Shown here piece after piece: positions 1 to 8,664 of a stretch of DNA of 44,939 bases. The notes beneath the pieces are model-generated. The model did no database searches. It saw only the letters and a program-made list of their open reading frames with translations, and was not told where the DNA came from. Position 1 is the first letter of the stretch, and each line of letters opens with the position of its first letter. A program made the position numbers and the translations under genes. Source of the DNA: Nitrospirota bacterium (GTDB lineage Bacteria; Nitrospirota; UBA9217); the NCBI GenBank assembly GCA_021814615.1, contig JAKAHZ010000013.1, forward strand, positions 1 to 44,939, in the 5' to 3' direction.

Positions 1-55
1 CACGGCGAATGTGCATCCGTGCTAGTTTGCTGAATCGATGATTGATCCGAAACGT

Positions 56-94
56 GAGGTGAGGCCAGGGATCGGCCTCACCTCAATTCTTTTT
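56..94 (+). terminator. Rho-independent terminator of an upstream gene
   Basis: An 11-bp perfect stem (56-66 with 74-84) closes a 7-nt loop and is followed at once by a T-rich tract (87-94). This is the classic intrinsic terminator layout on the + strand. It must serve a gene whose end lies at or before the left edge of the window, and it separates that gene from the secreted-protein operon that starts at 264. Confidence 0.85.
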
Positions 95-183
95 GAGGGC
101 ATTGCTGGACGAGCAGGGCAGTGTGATCTGCTCCTTCCCGGGTCTTGTTTTCAGATATCCGGGGAACCTGAGTTCATTTTTTC

Positions 184-213
184 TTGTAAATCACGGAAGC
201 TTCCCGGTAAAAT
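184..213 (+). promoter_or_regulatory. Candidate sigma70 promoter for the secreted-protein block
   Basis: TTGTAA (184-189) and TAAAAT (208-213) are separated by 18 nt in an AT-rich stretch just after the upstream terminator. Transcription would begin near 220, about 44 nt ahead of the start codon at 264. This is a motif match by eye only. The rest of 95-263 shows nothing else. Confidence 0.4.
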
Positions 214-263
214 AATCATCAATCTGAAGATCAAAAATGTGCATTGCTGTGGGAGCTGGTTGG

Positions 264-1094
264 ATGAGATTATTAAAACAGACGGTTCTCTGCCTGTTGG
301 CGGTAATCGGGATTCTGGCCCTGCCCGTGATCGGATTGAGCGCCGATAGGGGAACAGGAAAGGGCCAGAAAAAAGGCGTCATCAAGGGCAGGATCATGAT
401 TGCTGACGGCGGCCCACTGGCGGGCGGACAGGTCCTTTTCTTTAACGCAGATGCCGGGCCGGCGCCAGCACCCGAGCAGTTCGACAGGACGCCTGATTAT
501 GTACGTGATATAAACGATGAAGGATGGTTTACCGCTGAAATTCCCGCCGGCAGATACTACCTCGGCGCCACCAAAAAGATATCGGGAGAGCCGGTTGGTC
601 CCCCCCAAGAGGGAGATTACGTCTGGCGGAGCGTGGACAAGAACGGGAAACCGAGGATCTACAAAGTACGGCCAGGAAAGAAGTTCGATATCGGGATCGT
701 TGGCGGCGCGGCCCCGATGCAGCAAGGCATTATTTCCAAACGTCCCGTTATGACGGCTATTGAAGGCACGGTCATGGATCCTGATGGAAATCCCGTACCT
801 GGGGTCGTCGTAGTGGCATTCCTCAACCCGAATACGGGCAGCAAACCGGTTTATATCTCCGAAAAAAGCGATGCCAAAGGACACTACCTTCTCCGTGTCT
901 CTGAGGGAACGTATTATCTGCGGGCGAGGAATGAATATTCCAGCGGCCCGCCGGAACCCGGCCAGATCGTGGGATTCTACGGGGAGGGATCCCCGTCGCC
1001 GGTTCCGATCGTTCGCGGCCAGATCAAGGAACATGTTGATTTTCAGGTTATCCTGTTCCCGGGCAGGGGACCGGCCTCTGGCGCGCAACCGTAA
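264..1094 (+). CDS. Secreted protein with two carboxypeptidase-regulatory-like domains
   Basis: The product is 276 aa. I chose the ATG at 264 over an upstream in-frame ATG at 237 because GGGAG (251-255) lies 8 nt before it and the protein then opens with a typical signal peptide: two basic residues, then a hydrophobic core ending near residue 25. Two beta-sandwich modules follow (about 38-120 and 175-260). Each has the pattern 'G-x-V/I-x(4-6)-G-x-P-V/L-x-G', then a 'D-x-x-G-x-F/Y' turn and a 'P-A/E-G-x-Y-Y-L' strand, typical of the CarboxypepD_reg (transthyretin-like) fold. There is no enzymatic domain. A role in the envelope or in binding is inferred. It is paralogous to the genes at 1180 and 4725. 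Confidence 0.85.
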   Translation: MRLLKQTVLCLLAVIGILALPVIGLSADRGTGKGQKKGVIKGRIMIADGGPLAGGQVLFFNADAGPAPAPEQFDRTPDYVRDINDEGWFTAEIPAGRYYLGATKKISGEPVGPPQEGDYVWRSVDKNGKPRIYKVRPGKKFDIGIVGGAAPMQQGIISKRPVMTAIEGTVMDPDGNPVPGVVVVAFLNPNTGSKPVYISEKSDAKGHYLLRVSEGTYYLRARNEYSSGPPEPGQIVGFYGEGSPSPVPIVRGQIKEHVDFQVILFPGRGPASGAQP

Positions 1095-1179
1095 ACCAGC
1101 GAATCAGGAACGATAATCACACATCCTCCTGAACGAGGATAAGCCCGTCCGGCAGGCGCCGGCAACTAAAGGCGGAACT

Positions 1180-1977
1180 ATGAAAAGAATCGTGCGGTTG
1201 TCACTCTGGATATTGATCGTTCTCGTCGGGATAGGCTCTGCGGCGATTGCGCAATATCATATGTTCAATCCTGCCACAATTACCGGCGAGATCGGAATCA
1301 AGGATGTGGGCCCGATCATGGGAGGCGCGATCTTCTTTTATAATGCCGATAAGGACCCGATGCCGACCGCCACGAAATACTGGGCGGTTCCTTCCTTCGC
1401 GTTTCCTGTCGACAACAATGCGCATTTCAAGGCAGTCCTGCCTGAGGGCAACTACTATATTGCTGCGGTGGAGCGGAGTTCCGGTGAACTTGCCATTCCT
1501 CCGGCAGATAACGAGCAGTTCGTGATAGTCTCCGACGCCAAGGGGAATCCGAAAAAACTGAACGCATGGAAGGACGCTACCATTGACCTGGGTTCGCTCG
1601 TCGAACGCGCGCAGAAATATTCTCCGGCGCTTGTCGGGAAGGGAATTACCTCGGTGCAGGGAACGCTGCGTGACGAGGGGGGCGTCCCTGTGGAGGGGAT
1701 CATGGTGCTCGCTTTTTCGAGTCCCAATATGTTCCAGCTGCCGCTGTTTGTCTCCAGCCCCTCGGACAAAAACGGAAAATATATTCTGCGGTTCGCACGC
1801 GGGGGAAAATATTACATTATGGCCCGCAGGACCCTGGCAGGCGGCGCGCCGACGGTGGGCGAGCCCATCGGGATCTACCGGAGCGGAGAGAAGCCGGTCG
1901 CGGTGCGTACCGGAGAGAATCGGAAAGAAATCAACTTGACGGTCTACGGCATGGATGTAAAGGAGTTCCATCACTAA
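1180..1977 (+). CDS. Secreted protein with two carboxypeptidase-regulatory-like domains (paralogue)
   Basis: The product is 265 aa with a signal peptide (basic start, hydrophobic residues 7-24, Ala-rich cleavage region). It has the same two-module plan as the preceding gene. Module 1 (about 33-115) contains 'GGAIFFYNAD', which matches 'GGQVLFFNAD' in the first protein. Module 2 (about 160-250) carries 'DKNGKYILRF' and 'GKYYIMARR'. The 85-nt gap to the previous gene has no clear terminator, so co-transcription is likely. The two proteins look like a tandem duplication that has since diverged. The function is unknown; a structural or surface role is inferred. Confidence 0.85.
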   Translation: MKRIVRLSLWILIVLVGIGSAAIAQYHMFNPATITGEIGIKDVGPIMGGAIFFYNADKDPMPTATKYWAVPSFAFPVDNNAHFKAVLPEGNYYIAAVERSSGELAIPPADNEQFVIVSDAKGNPKKLNAWKDATIDLGSLVERAQKYSPALVGKGITSVQGTLRDEGGVPVEGIMVLAFSSPNMFQLPLFVSSPSDKNGKYILRFARGGKYYIMARRTLAGGAPTVGEPIGIYRSGEKPVAVRTGENRKEINLTVYGMDVKEFHH

Positions 1978-2244
1978 TCTGCACGTGCGGGGTTCATCGG
2001 CCGTCTCCCTGGTGAGAGCTTTGCCTTGCCGCAAGATACGGAAGAGTTCATTAAACGGTAGGTCTGTTGCCTCAATATGTGTGCGTCAGCGAGGGACGGA
2101 TCTTCTGTCTGTCCTGGTGAACACTAGCGCGGAGGGTCCTGTGACGGCTGTCATGAACAAGAAGGAATCCTTTCGCGCGTCTTTGGATTCAATTATGCGA
2201 ATCACGATGCGTTGGTTTCCTTCCCGTCCCCTTATAGGCAAACG

Positions 2245-4728
2245 ATGAATATGTTCGTCATCATTCTCTTCGTTTTGCTTCTTCCCTTGTCTGCGAATGC
2301 AACGGTCCTGCAGGCAACTACCACCTGGTCGGGTAACATTTCCCTCTCCGAGGACCTGCTGATTCCCGAGGGAGTTACGCTCACCATAACGCCGGGAACG
2401 GTCGTCCGCGTCACCCCCGCGGAGAGCACCAAGACCGATCCGGAGTTCCTTTCCCCCCTTGCAGAGATCATTGTGCGTGGAACGCTCCGCGCGAACGGTA
2501 CGGCGGAACAGCCTGTCGTGTTTTCATCAAGTGCCGGCAAAGCATCATCCTGGGCGGGGATCATCGTGGACGGCGGCGAGGTCGGCTTGCGGGGTGCCGT
2601 GGTATGCGATGCAGAATCCGGCGTACAGGTGTTCGCCGGTGCGCTTTCGGTATCCAAATCCAAGCTGACCGGGAACCGGTATGGCCTGGCGGTCCAGGGC
2701 GCAGGGAGCAGGGCTTCGATCGATACGACGACCATTACTGATAACGACTTCGGACTTCTGCTTCTGAATGGCGCACGGGTCGATCAGCGAGATCTATCCG
2801 TCCGTGGAAATCGCAAGAAAGACGTGTATGCCGCGGAGAGCAGGGATCTGCGTCCCCCCGTTCCTTCCTTTCAGCCTGCGGTTGCCGAAGGTGGCAGAGT
2901 CTACGGCGACGAGGTCATCCTGGGGACCGTGGTATGGCAGAAACGCGTTGAAGTGAAGGGGATCGTCCGGGTCCCGGAACGTTCCCGCCTGATCATTCTC
3001 CCGGGCACCGTGGTCGAGTTCCGGAAGAAGGACACCAACGGAGACGGGATCGGGGAAAACGGACTCCTGGTGCAGGGTTTCCTCATTGCCAAGGGTACGA
3101 GGGAGAAACCCATCGTTTTCCGTTCTGCGGAAAAGAACCGGCGTCCAGGAGACTGGGACTCGCTCAACATCATGAACAGCGATACCGCCCAGAACCTGAT
3201 CGAATACTGTCAGATCGAGGACGCATACCGGGGACTTCATTTTCATTTTTCCAATGTTGCGGTTGCAGATTCTGTGATCCGGAACAGCTACCGGGGCATT
3301 CAGTTCCAGGAATCGGTCGTTTCGATCACGCGAACGTCGATCTATGGGAACAAGAGCGGAGTGCAGGCAAGGGATTCCGAAATCGTCTTTTCCGACAACG
3401 TGGTGTATCGGAATTATATCGGCATGAATGTTCTGCGCAACAATATCACCATTACGGGCAATCTGATCATGAACAACGAAACGGATGGATTGCGCCTCCG
3501 CGAAGGCACGCCCGTGGTCGAGGCGAATGATGTCGAGGGCAATCGCCACGGATTGACGGTCAGCGACGCGCTGTACGGGAGCTACAGCGCCAACATCATC
3601 AGCCATAATATCGAGTCAGGCATCCTGCTTCGTAACGCCACCGGCGTCGAGATCAGCGCCAATGTGGTCCAGGTGAATGCGATCAACGGGATGAGCATCC
3701 AGAATTCGAGCGCGGTGATCCGGGAGAACCTCATCTCGGATAACGGCGAGCGGGGGATCGGCATTCAGTCCTTCCAGGGTGCGATTACCGCCAACACGAT
3801 TACAGGCAACCACGTTTACAATATCGGCCTGGACGGCGAAGGCGATGTGGCAGCGTCCGGAAACTGGTGGGGCGGCGATGACCTGTCCAAAACGATTTTT
3901 GACCGCGAAGACGACCCCGCAAAGGGCAGGGTCACCGTCCTGCCGGTGCTCGAGCGGCCTGCGCTGGTGAGCTGGCCGGCAAAAACGGTCTATGCTGATG
4001 CGATCTGGCGGGGGGGGATTGCCGTGACCGGCAGGATCACGGTCCTGCAGGGTGCGCAGCTCGATATTGCGCCCTCCACCGAGGTGCGTTTGTCGCCGAA
4101 GGCGGGGATTTCCGTGTTCGGCAGGATCGTCGCAAAGGGACGGCCTGATGCGCCGGTCGACTTCCGTGCGCTGAACGGCAAGGGACCCGGTGTCTGGGAC
4201 GAGATCATCATCGATCATGCTCCGGGCAGTATCATCGCCTACAGCCGGTTCCGGAACGCAACGTGGGCGCTGCACAGCCATTTTACGAATCTCAAGATCG
4301 ACCACTGCGTTTTTTCCGACAACTACGGAGGGCTGCGGTTTACCAGCGGCCCGATCGAGGTTCGACATTCGGTCTTTACCGGAAACGAAATCGGTATCCG
4401 GGATTTCCGGGGCAACGTCGTGATCATGGACAATGTGATCACCGAGAACCGGATCGGCATTTTCGTCCGGGAAAAGGGGGGCGGCGCGGCCATCAGACGG
4501 AACAATCTCTTCAAGAACGAGGAGTACAACGTCAGGATCGGCGATTTCAATGACGAGGACGTCGACGCCCGCGACAACTGGTGGGGCGGGGGAGCTCCCG
4601 GTGCGACGATCTATGATGCGTCGACGGAGCCGGGAATCGGCTTCGTGCGCTTCGAACCCTACGCCAAAACGCGCTTCTTGATTGAACAGCCCTTTGCAGC
4701 GTCCCTTCGGGAGGACGGAAAGAAATGA
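2245..4728 (+). CDS. Large right-handed parallel beta-helix protein (NosD/PbH1 type), exported
   Basis: The product is about 827 aa. The ATG at 2245 is preferred to one at 2212 because it places a signal peptide (hydrophobic core, then 'SANA') at the N-terminus. The body has three units. Each starts with a 'W-x-G-x(3)-V-x-G-x-V/L-x-V-P' and 'I-x-PGT-x-V' strand set (about residues 20-60, 230-285 and 585-640) and continues into parallel beta-helix coils rich in 'N-x-I-x-x-N' ladders. Units two and three close with the 'NWWGG' signature seen in NosD/PbH1 proteins. No catalytic motif is evident. The 267-nt stretch before the gene (1978-2244) holds nothing I can support beyond a weak hairpin-free leader. 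Its position among three Ig-like secreted proteins suggests a cell-surface or extracellular scaffold. Confidence 0.85.
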   Translation: MNMFVIILFVLLLPLSANATVLQATTTWSGNISLSEDLLIPEGVTLTITPGTVVRVTPAESTKTDPEFLSPLAEIIVRGTLRANGTAEQPVVFSSSAGKASSWAGIIVDGGEVGLRGAVVCDAESGVQVFAGALSVSKSKLTGNRYGLAVQGAGSRASIDTTTITDNDFGLLLLNGARVDQRDLSVRGNRKKDVYAAESRDLRPPVPSFQPAVAEGGRVYGDEVILGTVVWQKRVEVKGIVRVPERSRLIILPGTVVEFRKKDTNGDGIGENGLLVQGFLIAKGTREKPIVFRSAEKNRRPGDWDSLNIMNSDTAQNLIEYCQIEDAYRGLHFHFSNVAVADSVIRNSYRGIQFQESVVSITRTSIYGNKSGVQARDSEIVFSDNVVYRNYIGMNVLRNNITITGNLIMNNETDGLRLREGTPVVEANDVEGNRHGLTVSDALYGSYSANIISHNIESGILLRNATGVEISANVVQVNAINGMSIQNSSAVIRENLISDNGERGIGIQSFQGAITANTITGNHVYNIGLDGEGDVAASGNWWGGDDLSKTIFDREDDPAKGRVTVLPVLERPALVSWPAKTVYADAIWRGGIAVTGRITVLQGAQLDIAPSTEVRLSPKAGISVFGRIVAKGRPDAPVDFRALNGKGPGVWDEIIIDHAPGSIIAYSRFRNATWALHSHFTNLKIDHCVFSDNYGGLRFTSGPIEVRHSVFTGNEIGIRDFRGNVVIMDNVITENRIGIFVREKGGGAAIRRNNLFKNEEYNVRIGDFNDEDVDARDNWWGGGAPGATIYDASTEPGIGFVRFEPYAKTRFLIEQPFAASLREDGKK

Positions 4729-5486
4729 CGAGGACGGCTTCCCTGGTCTTAGCGTTCCTGGCTGCAGTGGCGCTGGTAATTTGCGCCGCAGCATCCGTTC
4801 CGGCATCGGTCTCCGAAGGCGCCGCGACGCTGCTTGGACAGGTGACCGATGTGGAGGGCAGGCCGGTGGAGGGCGCGCGGGTTTTCGTGTACAGCAGTTC
4901 CGAGATCCGTCGGTCGGCAGACTACATTTCCCCGCCCACGGACGGGGACGGACGGTACCGGATCGAGATGCGGCCGGGCACTTTCTGGTCCATCGCGAGA
5001 CTCAAGAAAAACGAGGACTACGGGCCCTTGATGCCCGGCGACAAGCATTCCGGCGATCCTGTGGAAATTACGCTTTCTGCGGGCAAGGAAGTGATCCAGG
5101 ATTTTACGATTGCCGATCTGCGGGATGTGAGGAAGAAACGAAACAAGGAGCATGAAGGGCCGGTGAAGATCACCGGCAGGATCGTTGATGAAACGGGCGC
5201 TGCCGTGCAGGGAACGTATGCGTTCGCAAACCGGAAACAGACGCTTTCCGGCATTCCCGATTATCTTTCCGCGGGCACGGATAGGGCAGGCCATTTCACG
5301 CTGTATGTACCTCGGGGGACGTATTTCCTGGGCAGTGCAATAGCCGTTCCGCCGGGCAAGAGCGCCGTCATTCTGAGAGAGCAGATAGTCGATAAGGATC
5401 TATCCGATGTGGTCCTGGTCCGGAGATCGACGGAAGTGCCGGAAAAACAAATGAAAAACGACGCCGCCTGCCAGGATTGTGATTGA
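4725..5486 (+). CDS. Secreted two-domain carboxypeptidase-regulatory-like protein with a C-terminal CxxC
   Basis: The product is 253 aa, and its ATG overlaps the stop of the beta-helix gene (ATGA), so the two are translationally coupled. A signal peptide (residues 1-27) is followed by two CarboxypepD_reg-like modules (about 33-115 and 147-232) with 'VTDVEGRPVEGARVFVY' and 'IVDETGAAVQGTYAFAN'. A charged linker rich in Lys, Arg and Glu separates them. The extreme C-terminus is 'ACQDCD', a CxxC pair absent from the two upstream paralogues. It could bind metal or heme or form a disulphide, but a single CxxC without the heme His is not a cytochrome motif. The function is unknown. Confidence 0.85.
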   Translation: MTRTASLVLAFLAAVALVICAAASVPASVSEGAATLLGQVTDVEGRPVEGARVFVYSSSEIRRSADYISPPTDGDGRYRIEMRPGTFWSIARLKKNEDYGPLMPGDKHSGDPVEITLSAGKEVIQDFTIADLRDVRKKRNKEHEGPVKITGRIVDETGAAVQGTYAFANRKQTLSGIPDYLSAGTDRAGHFTLYVPRGTYFLGSAIAVPPGKSAVILREQIVDKDLSDVVLVRRSTEVPEKQMKNDAACQDCD

Positions 5487-5511
5487 CTCGCCCGGCGGGA
5501 AGATTTATTAT
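5483..5511 (+). promoter_or_regulatory. Strong candidate sigma70 promoter
   Basis: TTGACT (5483-5488) and TATTAT (5506-5511) are exactly 17 nt apart; each matches the consensus at five of six positions. The -35 box overlaps the stop codon of the preceding gene. Transcription would start near 5518, about 25 nt before the ATG at 5543, leaving room for the GGAG ribosome site. This suggests the binding-protein/ResB genes form their own transcription unit. Confidence 0.6.
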
Positions 5512-5542
5512 TAATAACGTTTATCAACTGCTGGAGTGGTCC

Positions 5543-6118
5543 ATGAAAAAGACAATACTGACCTTGAGCCTGCTCTTGCTCCTGATTCCGCAAGCGCAGG
5601 CATGCGTGGGCAAAGTGCTGACTATCGGCGTGAAAGCGTCCTCGGACAGGCAGCTGCTTGCCGAGATGCTTTCCTCGATCATCATGGAGCGGACGGGGAC
5701 AACCGTTCAAATTCGCCTGTTCAAGACCGATCTGGAATTGCATGAAGCCATAAAATCGAAACAGGTGGACCTGTCGATCGAGAACACGATCACGGCGCTC
5801 AAGGAGCTGCACCATGCGCCGGAAACGGATCTCAACAAGGCGCTGGAGGTCGTCCGAACCGCCTATGAGAAAGACCGCGGGCTTGTGTGGCTCAAGCCGT
5901 TCGCGTTCCTGAATGGGAGCGGCCAGACGCCTTCGTATACGGCAACGGTCGTTCGGGAGGACATTTTCACCAATTTCCCCGCGCTGCCCAGGGTAATCGC
6001 CAAACTGGGCGCGGCGGTCACGGATGAGGCCTATATGAGGCTGGTCAGGTCGGTGGAAGCGGGCGAACAGCCGAAGAAGGTTGCCAAGGAATTCCTGAAA
6101 TCGAAAAAACTGATATGA
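5543..6118 (+). CDS. Short OpuAC-like periplasmic substrate-binding protein
   Basis: The product is 191 aa from the ATG at 5543, with GGAG at 5532-5535 in front. A signal peptide ends 'PQAQAC', which could be a signal peptidase I site with Cys at +1 or a poor lipobox. The mature part starts with 'LTIGVKASSDRQLLAEML' and continues 'VQIRLFKTDLELHEAIKSK', the opening of glycine-betaine/choline-binding OpuAC domains. The usual family length is about 270-300 aa, so this is a short version. The expected cage of aromatic ligand residues is not obvious. No ABC permease or ATPase lies nearby, so a classical uptake role is doubtful; it may act as a sensor or an assembly factor for the ResB-like neighbour. 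Confidence 0.7.
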   Translation: MKKTILTLSLLLLLIPQAQACVGKVLTIGVKASSDRQLLAEMLSSIIMERTGTTVQIRLFKTDLELHEAIKSKQVDLSIENTITALKELHHAPETDLNKALEVVRTAYEKDRGLVWLKPFAFLNGSGQTPSYTATVVREDIFTNFPALPRVIAKLGAAVTDEAYMRLVRSVEAGEQPKKVAKEFLKSKKLI

Positions 6119-6142
6119 TCATGAGCCGCCCGGTTGAATGGA

Positions 6143-7087
6143 ATGCAACGGACTGAACGGTTCATCGGTTTTCTCGCGTCCAGGCAGGTTGCCATCACGC
6201 TGTTCCTTCTCCTCAGTATCATCCTTGTTCCCACAACGATTACCGAGCAGAAGGAGATATCCCTCGGCTGGCTGCCGCGCCTGCTCTTCGGCGGCATGGC
6301 CCTGAATCTTCTGCTCTGCACTGCGCAGAGGATCCGGACGCTGGCGCGCCCGGTGCTGGTTATCCATGCAGGCGTGCTGGTCGTAATCATCGGCGCAACC
6401 ATGACCTCCTTCGGGTATGTGGAGACCGTAAATGTCCACGAAGGATCGTCGACGCCGAGTGCGTTCCGGTGGGATCGGGAAGCGGATGTCCCCCTGGGGT
6501 ACGATCTGGCTGTCCGCAAGATCCACAAGGAATATATCCCTTTTGATATTCAGGTCGGAGTATTCGAAAACGGCCGGAGGGCCGGCTTATATACGGTGAA
6601 AACGGGGGGGGCCTTCGCCCTCGGGGAATATACCGTGCGCGTGGACGCGCTTGATCTTCCCGAAGAGAACCTGAACCTCACCGTGCTCCGGCAGGGGGCT
6701 GTGCAGGGGACCTGGACTTCCGACGGGGAAGGAACGCTCCCGGAGGGATTTCCCTATGCATTCGAACTCGTTGCCTACAAGACGCCGGTTCTGACCCGGA
6801 TGTGGGTCGATCTGCAGCTGACCCGCGACGGACAGGTTCTTGCCGAGGGGACCGCGGAAGTGAACGGCCCCTTTGACTGGAACGGGCTTCGGTTCTATCA
6901 CACGCTTTCGGATTACGACCTCTACGGGCTGCCCTATGCGGGCATACAGATCGTGAAGGACCCCGGCAGGCCGGCGGTCTATGCCGGGTTCGTCATCGTC
7001 ATGGCAGGCGCGGTTTTCTGGATGATCCGGCGCTTCCGGAAACAGCGTCCGCCCGCCCCCCAAACGGAAGGACCGAAACGAGCATGA
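6143..7087 (+). CDS. ResB-like cytochrome c biogenesis membrane protein
   Basis: The product is 314 aa. An in-frame TTG at 6134 is possible, but the ATG at 6143 is the simplest start. Two hydrophobic segments near the N-terminus (about 15-33 and 68-88, plus a short one around 45-58) precede a large periplasmic beta-rich domain. One last transmembrane helix (about 278-297) is followed by a basic tail. 'FDWNGLRFYHTLSDYDLYG' near the end of the soluble domain matches the 'G-x-x-F-Y-Q' region of ResB/Ccs1. ResB normally works with ResC/CcsA to move heme and attach it to apocytochrome c. No ResC is in the window. It overlaps the next gene by ATGA. Confidence 0.75.
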   Translation: MQRTERFIGFLASRQVAITLFLLLSIILVPTTITEQKEISLGWLPRLLFGGMALNLLLCTAQRIRTLARPVLVIHAGVLVVIIGATMTSFGYVETVNVHEGSSTPSAFRWDREADVPLGYDLAVRKIHKEYIPFDIQVGVFENGRRAGLYTVKTGGAFALGEYTVRVDALDLPEENLNLTVLRQGAVQGTWTSDGEGTLPEGFPYAFELVAYKTPVLTRMWVDLQLTRDGQVLAEGTAEVNGPFDWNGLRFYHTLSDYDLYGLPYAGIQIVKDPGRPAVYAGFVIVMAGAVFWMIRRFRKQRPPAPQTEGPKRA

Positions 7088-7992
7088 GTATGAAACGACT
7101 GCTAGTTGTTGTCATAGGCATCACCGCATTCCTTACGGCTGCCTGCACGACCCAGCCCGGCAAGTCGCCGTCGACGCGCGTGTACCGCATCGGCTACATG
7201 ATCTGCAACAGCGAACAGGAGACGCTCCACCGGTTCAAGCCGCTGACGGCCTACCTGGAGAAGAAGCTCGGCGTGCGACTCGAGATGCAGGCCATCGACA
7301 CGACGGATTTCACGAAGGCCGTGGACACCCTCGATTTCACCCATACCAACTCGCTGCTCTATATCATGATGCACCGGAACCAGGGCGTGGATATCCTTGC
7401 CGCGGAAAAGGCAGGCTCCCTGGGCGCCCGGGCGAAAGGCCTGGTCGTGGCGCTCAAGAAGAGCGGGATCACGAACCTGCGGCAGCTCAAGGGCAGGACC
7501 ATGGTCTTCGGTCCCATGCTCGGGCCTACCTCATACATGGCGCAGCTCGATCTCCTGCTCAAGAGCGGCATCGATCCCGAGAACGACCTGGCGTCCTATG
7601 CCATCCCGCCGGGAACGTTCAAGCACGAGAAGGTGATCTACGGCGTGATGCTCGGGAAGTACGATGCCGGCGCCGCGCCGCTTCTGGACTTCGAGCGCAT
7701 GGCCGCCGACGGCAGGATCGATCCGAAGGACTTCACCGTGCTTGCGGAGAGCGAGCCGATCCCCTACTGCAATTTCGGCGTCACCCAGAAAGTGGACGAG
7801 GGGCTGGCGAGGCGGTTCAAGCAAGCCGTTCTGGCGCTCACGAAGAACGATACCGTCGAGGTGGACGGCGAGACGGTGCGGGTGCTGGAGCGCGCCAACG
7901 TGGACGGCTACGACGACATCCTGGACAAGTATTTCGACAGCGTCCGCGAGATGGCAAAGAGAACGAACATGCCGCCCTATCAGAGGTTGTGA
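7084..7992 (+). CDS. PhnD-like substrate-binding lipoprotein (phosphate/phosphonate-type)
   Basis: The product is 302 aa. It begins with a lipoprotein-type signal ('FLTAAC', Cys at residue 21), then a type II periplasmic-binding fold of the PhnD family: 'YRIGYM', 'RFKPLTAYLEKKLGV' and 'DTTDFTKAVDTLDFTHTNS', then 'LKGRTMVFGPMLGPTSYM', where the Ser/Thr-rich turn usually contacts the oxyanion. No ABC permease or ATPase is adjacent, so it is an orphan binding protein. Related PhnD-like proteins can act as sensors for signalling or redox systems. It starts inside the stop of the ResB-like gene and is followed by a TPR gene with a 1-nt overlap, so the three are probably one unit. Confidence 0.8.
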   Translation: MSMKRLLVVVIGITAFLTAACTTQPGKSPSTRVYRIGYMICNSEQETLHRFKPLTAYLEKKLGVRLEMQAIDTTDFTKAVDTLDFTHTNSLLYIMMHRNQGVDILAAEKAGSLGARAKGLVVALKKSGITNLRQLKGRTMVFGPMLGPTSYMAQLDLLLKSGIDPENDLASYAIPPGTFKHEKVIYGVMLGKYDAGAAPLLDFERMAADGRIDPKDFTVLAESEPIPYCNFGVTQKVDEGLARRFKQAVLALTKNDTVEVDGETVRVLERANVDGYDDILDKYFDSVREMAKRTNMPPYQRL

Positions 7993-8513
7993 TGGACCGG
8001 TTCGACCGGATCGCGATTGCGACGGTTTTTGCCCTGGCGATCGGAACTGCCGTCCTGATGCTCGGCCGCCGCGAGGAGCCCGGCCGCACCGCCCCCCAGC
8101 GGGGCATGGCAGCCGAGCCTGCGCCCGCTTCAGCGGAATTGGATGCGAATCTCAAGATTCTCCGGAACCTGCTCGATGCCGGCAATCTTGCAGAAGCCGA
8201 ACCCCTGGCGCAGGACCTGGCCAGGCGCTATCCGTTCCAGGCGGAAGCGCAGATGCTTTTGGGCGATCTCTTCATGCGCAAGCAGGACCCGGTGCAGGCA
8301 ATGCACGCGTACAAGAAGGCGATCGAATACAACCCCGATTATCTGGACAAGAAAACCCCGCAGTTCCAGGGGAAGAAACTGAAGGTCGCCGTGGGTGAGG
8401 CTCTAGCCGAGATCGAGAGCAGGCTCAAGAAGAACCCCGAAGACGAAACGCTGAAGGCCGAGAAAAAGACGGTTTATTATTTGTACCGGAAGATCGCCGG
8501 CAGCTGCGGGTAA
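7992..8513 (+). CDS. Membrane-anchored TPR protein (CcmI/NrfG-like layout)
   Basis: The product is 173 aa. The ATG at 7992 shares its A with the upstream TGA; GAGG at 7983-7986 gives a 5-nt spacing. A single N-terminal membrane helix (about 7-24) is followed by two or three TPR helices (about 48-115: 'NLAEAEPLAQDLARRYP', 'QAMHAYKKAIEYNPDYLD') and a charged helical tail. This is the layout of TPR adaptors such as CcmI/NrfG that hold apocytochrome for heme attachment, and the nearby ResB-like gene supports that reading. No cytochrome motif is present in the protein itself. The specific role is inferred. Confidence 0.75.
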   Translation: MDRFDRIAIATVFALAIGTAVLMLGRREEPGRTAPQRGMAAEPAPASAELDANLKILRNLLDAGNLAEAEPLAQDLARRYPFQAEAQMLLGDLFMRKQDPVQAMHAYKKAIEYNPDYLDKKTPQFQGKKLKVAVGEALAEIESRLKKNPEDETLKAEKKTVYYLYRKIAGSCG

Positions 8514-8523
8514 CCCCCGGCTC

Positions 8524-8630
8524 GCCACAAAGACGCGAAGACACGAGAAAACACCGTCACCGAATTAATCAATCTCCTTGGTGACATTTCGCTCCGGTGA
8601 GCTCTCTTCGTGTCTTGGTGCCTTTGTGGC
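8524..8630. repeat. Imperfect inverted repeat, intergenic element 1
   Basis: The left arm (8524-8548, reading 'gccacaaagacgcgaagaca' onwards) is nearly the reverse complement of the right arm (8604-8630). Inside the loop a second palindrome pairs 8556-8561 with 8580-8585. The element fills the gap between the TPR gene and yedE. The arm consensus, roughly 'CCACRAAGRCACGAAGA', returns in the gaps at 9879, 12016 and 12403. Confidence 0.75.
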
Positions 8631-8664
8631 AGGGTTTCGATCAGAAAGAAAAAGGCAGGACAGT

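Noticed and set aside
38-349. A 103-codon open frame on the + strand at the left edge
   Set aside because: It runs through the intrinsic terminator at 56-94 and into the signal-peptide gene at 264 in another frame, with no ribosome site and no recognisable sequence.
1985-2248. An 87-codon open frame between the second secreted protein and the beta-helix gene
   Set aside because: It starts with no ribosome site, has no signal or domain, and overlaps the start of the beta-helix gene. The stretch looks like a plain intergenic region.
4010-4017. Runs of eight G inside genes (4010-4017, 6604-6611, 42764-42771) as possible phase-variation tracts
   Set aside because: All three frames are intact, and in DNA this rich in G and C a few such runs are expected by chance. 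They are shorter than most proven phase-variable tracts.
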